Assembly (NCBI GenBank): GCA_008729055.1
Contig: SDUX01000009.1
Location: 566,806 to 630,805 of the forward strand
Direction of reading: 5' to 3'
DNA from: Pyropia haitanensis
Lineage: Eukaryota > Rhodophyta > Bangiophyceae > Bangiales > Bangiaceae
Length of the DNA stretch: 64,000 nt
Position 1 is the first letter of the stretch, and the number at the start of each line of letters is the position of its first letter. Both the position numbers and the translations under genes were made by a program. Shown here in pieces: positions 60,289-64,000 of this stretch. The notes beneath the pieces were generated by a model. That model was not told the origin of the DNA and searched no databases. It worked only from the letters and a program-made list of their open reading frames with translations.

Positions 60289-62344
60289 CGGCGCCTCTGG
60301 CGGCCGCCGACGCGGCCGGCAGCGCCGCGACGGCCGCGCCGAGGGCGGCCAGCCGGCCGGCGGCGACGCCCCACGGCGACAGCAGCCGCTCCGCGACGGG
60401 GTGCACCGCGACGGCGGGCAGCAGCACAAACGCCGCCCAGCCGCCGTCGACGGCCACGCCCAGCTGGCGCGGCCGGGGGGGGCGGCGGCGGCCGGCGGGC
60501 GCGCCCGCGCGGGCGGCGGCCGCCCCCGCCACCCGCGCCGGCGGGGGCGTCCGCTCGGGCGGGAGCGTCCCCCCCGCGGCGACCGCGTCGCCAACGGCCA
60601 CGTGCGTGACGCGGGTGCCCACCGCAATGACGCGGCCGACGAGCTCCCCGCCGGGCACGACCGCGGCGGTGGGCAATGCCCAGGGTGGGGGGGGGCGCCG
60701 GCCCGGCGGCGCGCCCGCCTCGGCCGGCCGCCCCCCCAGCCGGTGGCGGAGCGCGTACGCGGGCGTGCCGCCGCGGCGGCCGCCGCCACCGCGCCACGCG
60801 TCGTGGCCGCCTCCCCCCCCCGCGTCGCTGTCGTCCTCATCGGTGGGCGGGTCGTCGGCCGCGGCCGGGCACCCCCCACACACCTCCCGCGGGTGGTACC
60901 CGCCGCGCAGCAGCTCCACGTCCGAGTCACACACCGCCGCGGCGGTGACCGACACCAGCACCCCGTACGGAGGAGGGTCGGGCACCAGCCGCGCCACCGC
61001 CTCCACCGCCCACCGGCCGGCGGGCCGGGCGGCCGCCCCGCCCACCAACGCGGTAGTAGCTGCCGCCGCCGCCGCCGCCGCCGCCGTCGGCGCGGGCACC
61101 CACCGCACCTCCACCGCCCGGTTGACGCGGGACAGCCCGCGGCTGCGGCGGCGGGGCGCGCGCGGGGCGGCGCGGGCGGGCGTGCCCGCCCTCAACCCCC
61201 CCCCCGCGCCTGTCCCCCACCCGCCGCTCCACGACACGGTCGCCGGCGGCCGCGCGGCGGCAAACGTGTGGCGGCGGTGCAAGCCGCCGCCGCACACACT
61301 GGCGCTGAGCCGGGCGCCCGCGCTGCTGACGCCACCCGGCGGGAGGTTCGCCGCATCAAACGACATGTCCGCCTCGTCCAGCGGAGACAGACCGCCTGCC
61401 AGCACGCCGCCGCCGCCGCCGCCGCCGCCACCGCCGCCGCCCCACCCAGCAGACCGCCGCCGCATGTGCGTGCCCGCCTCCCCGTACGAGTAGGACACAA
61501 ACCGCCGCAGGCGGGGCGGCGGCGTCGTTGGCCGGTCAAAAGCATCGAGCGGGGCACCCTCCACGGTGGGCAGCGCCGCCGCCGCCGCCGCCGCAGACGA
61601 CGACGACGACGGCCCGCCCGCGCTGCCGCGCGCGGCGACGCTGCCGAGCGTATCCGCCGCGTCGGCGAGCACGGCCGCGGTCGGCGGCTGGCGCCGGGCC
61701 GACGGGGTGCCCCCCGGCGGCGCCCCCCCCCCGGCCGCGTGGCGGTCACGCGCGGCGACACGTGCGACAGCATGAGGGAGGAGGCGAGGGTGGCGCTGCC
61801 GCCCCCCCCCCCCCCCCCGCCGCCCCCCCCGCACAGGTCGTCGGCGGCGTCGTCGAGCCCCCCCGGCGGCCGACCGTCCCCGCCGCCGCCGCCGCCGCCG
61901 CCGCCGCTGCTGCTGCCGCCGCCACTGTCGTCGGCAGACGCGGCGACGGCGGCGGCCGCGTCGGCCGCGACCGCCGCGTCCGTGCCGGCCGAGCGGCCGG
62001 GCACGGCCATGGCCGCCGACGCGGCCGGGCGCGGGGAGCGGGCGCCCGCGCCGCCGCCACCGCCGCTGCCGCTCATGGCATTCATGCCCGGCAACGCTGC
62101 CCTCGGACGCCGCCGCGGGGGGCGTGCCGCCACAGCGGAATCCCCCCAGCAGGGCCCCCGCAAAGGGCCCCACCCCGGGGGTGGCCGCCCCGCCGCGCAG
62201 GCGCACCCCAAAGGGCGTCCCATACGTCGAGGGGGTGGCCCCAAACGGCGGCGCCGCCACCACCCCGCCGCCGCCGCCCGCCGTCGGCGTGCCGCCACTG
62301 GGGGCGCCGCCGCCCGCCGGGGCGGCGCCCGACCCCGCCCGCAC
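59263..62344 (-). CDS. MDR-family (zinc alcohol dehydrogenase-like) oxidoreductase, frame broken in homopolymers
   Basis: The minus frame 62344-59912 reads into a GroES-like domain: LVPDPPPYGVLVSVTAAAVC then SDVELLRGGYHP (position of the catalytic-zinc Cys), VVPGGELVGRVIAVGTRVTH with GDAV, DGGWAAFVLLPAVAVHPVA, and a Rossmann-like LVLASAACVADVPLVALLLG. After C-runs near 60120 and 59790 the sequence continues in other frames: SDGLAAALAVLPPRGVLVLA, then LPLDAVLAKGLTVVGVPP. These are the expected strands of the MDR fold. The usual GHE is GGE and a clear GxGxxG is not seen, so zinc and cofactor use are doubtful. N-terminally, a long Gly/Ser/Ala-rich part follows the inverted-repeat copy of the FG-rich ORF, so the 5' end may be chimeric. 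Whether the frame changes are real, introns or errors is unknown. Confidence 0.5.
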
Positions 62345-62834
62345 CGGCGTCTGGGGAGTGTCCCCCGCCGGCGGGGCACCCGCCGCCGCCGTGGCGCGGG
62401 TTTGGGCAGAGGGGAAGACCTGTCAAGGAGGAGGAGGAAATTGGCAACCGTTCGGCCGAGGGGGCCTGTCCCGTCGTCGTCCCCCCCTCTGCGCTCGGCC
62501 CTGGTGTGCGGAACCCGCACGCGCCAGGCTCTCTCTGCTTCTGTGCGTCCGCGGCACGCGGCGGGCGCGCAAGACCTGGCACAGTGTGCCGCGGGCGGCG
62601 ATCCCAGGTGCAGCGCAACCGGCCCGGGTACTCGACAAAAAGCGCGCCAAACTCATCTTCTGCTCAGGCTTGCATGCACCCAAGCTCCCCCAAGGGCAAA
62701 GAGACGGCGCTGAGTTCGTTTCTGGCCTCAGAAAAGGTGGCAGGTGGCGGGAAATAGACAAAAACAGACACTGAAAAACCGGATCATTTGATCCGAAAAG
62801 GATCAAATGATCCGGTCGGTAGAATAGACACTAG
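62096..62834. repeat. Right arm of the 0.74-kb inverted repeat
   Basis: Reverse complement of 57467-58205 with scattered substitutions. It ends at CTAG 62831-62834. The presequence-like ORF start is preserved here too (MSLARFLSSTRAG on the minus strand at about 62657). Confidence 0.85.
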
Positions 62835-62900
62835 AGTGTCTAATCTACTGCGCAAGAGCCTCAAATGAGGCGGTCTTGAGCCTCAATGGACGCTCCACCC
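62835..62900 (+). repeat. Probable left end of a second, related TIR family
   Basis: Directly after the CTAG at 62834, agtgtctaatctac differs by one base from the family terminus, and the next sequence holds GCCTCA-AA-TGAGGC (62858-62871). That is the same palindrome plan as GGATCA-AA-TGATCC but with different arms. No right end was found before the window edge. Confidence 0.45.
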
Positions 62901-62992
62901 GGATCACCCGACATCGTCCACTTTGACCTGTCTGACAAAGAAGAGGCAGTCGTTACCCTCCCCAGACGGCTGTAGGTTTGTACTTCACGCCC

Positions 62993-63060
62993 TTTACGTG
63001 ATTGGGAAGTCACGTTTTACGTGATTACATGCACGTTTTTTGCGTGATCACTAATCACGC
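62993..63060. promoter_or_regulatory. Three ACGTGATT motifs at 23-bp spacing
   Basis: tttacgtgatt starts at 62993 and 63016, and tttgcgtgatc at 63039: exact 23-bp steps. Inverted copies (taatcacgc, 63052; gcgtgatct, 63087) follow. ACGTG is the core of G-box-like bZIP sites in plants. The array lies about 420 bp upstream of the small basic-protein gene. Confidence 0.5.
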
Positions 63061-63481
63061 TCCAGCAGAAAAGGGCATGACGTGGGGCGTGATCTCACGA
63101 AGTAATTACTGCGCCGGCGGACTTAGCACTGTACAATCCAGGGCACTGTGGGCGGGGCTGCGGGTGCCCAATTGCGACCCGGGTCAGTCAGCCCGCCTGC
63201 CCTCGCACGCCGCCCCAAACGCCACAGGGTAGCACTCCGGTGTCAAATGTCCGCCACCGCCGGAAATGTCGACCAAATTACAGTAAAGGAGGGCTGCAAG
63301 GACGGCTGCAAGAAAGCGCGTTTGACTTTACCGTCGGCTCATCCGTCGGCCGGATCCCGCATACGAGCGCCTTCCAAGATTTACCATTGACACTCACCTG
63401 ACTTGTGCTACCCGCCACACCTCCACTGCCATTGCACACTCCGTCACCTTACCACCCTTTTTTTTCCGTCGCGCAAGAAGC

Positions 63482-63637
63482 ATGTCTTCCGCGAAAGAGA
63501 CGACCACGACGCTCAATGAGGATGGCCCGACCCGCCGCAAGTGGGGCACTCGGCTGTCCTCGGTGATGCGTGACAAGCTGGCCGCAGCTCGCGAAGAGCT
63601 GGAGACCGAGCCGCGCCGCAAGCGCGCACGTCATTAG
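63482..63637 (+). CDS. 51-aa basic protein with nuclear-localisation-like end
   Basis: ATG at 63482, TAG at 63635-63637. The translation is of normal complexity: a Ser/Thr-rich start, TRRKWGTRLSSVMRDKLAAA, a helix-forming AREELETE and a basic end PRRKRARH. It follows a pyrimidine-rich leader with a T8 run and is followed by AATAAA at 63783. I recognise no family. Codon choice (GC3-rich) matches the host genes, which supports it as a real short gene or an exon. Confidence 0.5.
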   Translation: MSSAKETTTTLNEDGPTRRKWGTRLSSVMRDKLAAAREELETEPRRKRARH

Positions 63638-63782
63638 ATGGCCGTGTAGTCGAAAGTGTGTGTGTGATGGGTGACGGCAGACAAAGATGATGGTAGCGTG
63701 CTCTAGTCGCAATAATACCTCTGCACGGTGAAGGTGCGCTGCCAGATCCCTGCAACTGTAAAGTGGTCAACATTAAAAACAC

Positions 63783-63788
63783 AATAAA
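63783..63788 (+). terminator. Possible poly(A) signal
   Basis: AATAAA, 146 bp after the stop of the 51-aa ORF, in an A/T-rich patch. Confidence 0.4.
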
Positions 63789-63871
63789 ATAATGCAATAA
63801 TCTTCATAGCCTCCTCCACGACTGAGTTCTTACTCCCTGTGCACCAAACTTCGTAGGCAGGGCGTACTCAC

Positions 63872-63994
63872 CATGCCCTTCTTTTTGGTGCGCAGTGGGT
63901 CTCCGGGCGACGCCTGGGCGCGGAGCTGGTTGTCAGATTGGTCGACATTTGAACCAGACTGGCTAGGCCCCCTCCAGGACTGGTCCCCCCTCCA
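63872..63994 (-). CDS. Possible exon of a gene running off the window
   Basis: On the minus strand a TAG (63995-63997) is followed by an open 41-codon stretch (WRGDQSWRGPSQSGSNVDQS ... LRTKKKGM) that ends at a strong donor, ATG|GTGAGT (exon end 63872). The TAG could be a splice acceptor. Too short for certainty. Confidence 0.3.
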
Positions 63995-64000
63995 CTACGT

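Noticed and set aside
1..64000. CRISPR arrays, tRNA and rRNA genes
   Set aside because: No regularly spaced identical repeats with unique spacers, and no cloverleaf or rRNA-like sequence was seen by eye. A covariance-model scan would be needed to exclude a tRNA.

Overview
This is a very GC-rich nuclear window from a photosynthetic eukaryote. My best reading is a red alga of the Porphyra/Pyropia type, held at moderate confidence and as inference. The grounds are the extreme GC content with Gly/Ala/Pro-rich proteins, few and short introns, plastid leaders that carry a phenylalanine near the N-terminus (MASTFV..., MPPAAAF...), a predicted thylakoid-lumen cyclophilin with a twin-arginine signal, and abundant LTR, pogo, piggyBac and TIR elements. 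A GC-rich green alga is the main alternative. No rRNA, tRNA or CRISPR array was seen.

Layout. 1-4.3 kb is a transposon graveyard: the tail of an LTR, a 102-bp tandem duplication, a small ORF with a SAP-like motif, and three TIR elements, one nested in another. 4.5-22.3 kb is the main host-gene block: plastid cyclophilin (+), Mpv17/PMP22 family membrane protein (-), a nuclear-signal/coiled-coil/single-TM protein (+), a small plastid two-helix protein (-), an Ala-rich protein of unknown role (+), a type I membrane glycoprotein-like protein (-), and a BT1 folate/biopterin-type transporter with three exons (-). 22.3-33.5 kb is mostly triplet-repeat-like GC-rich DNA, with a TIR element, a large foldback, two inverted GTATAC arrays 6 kb apart, and one clear gene: a secreted protein of seven cysteine-rich repeats (-).

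33.5-48.5 kb is again mobile DNA: a broken piggyBac-like transposase, a broken pogo/Tigger-like transposase, and an apparently intact 8.57-kb Ty3/gypsy chromovirus with 98.8% identical LTRs. Its gag and pol ORFs overlap by 13 nt and the overlap holds a canonical -1 frameshift heptamer, GGGAAAC. A second short TIR element and a solo LTR with a perfect 5-bp target duplication follow. 50.4-52.5 kb holds a secreted proline-rich wall-type protein (-). 54-57.4 kb looks coding on the minus strand but I cannot resolve it. 57.4-62.8 kb holds a TIR element whose left 0.74 kb recurs in inverted orientation at the far end, bracketing a minus-strand MDR (zinc-alcohol-dehydrogenase-like) gene. The window closes with a 23-bp-periodic motif array, a 51-codon basic protein gene and a possible exon running off the edge.

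The host genes do not form one pathway. Three are plastid or organelle proteins, two are secreted or wall proteins and one is a transporter. Gene models in poly-G/C tracts are uncertain, since frame breaks there could be introns, sequencing errors or real lesions.
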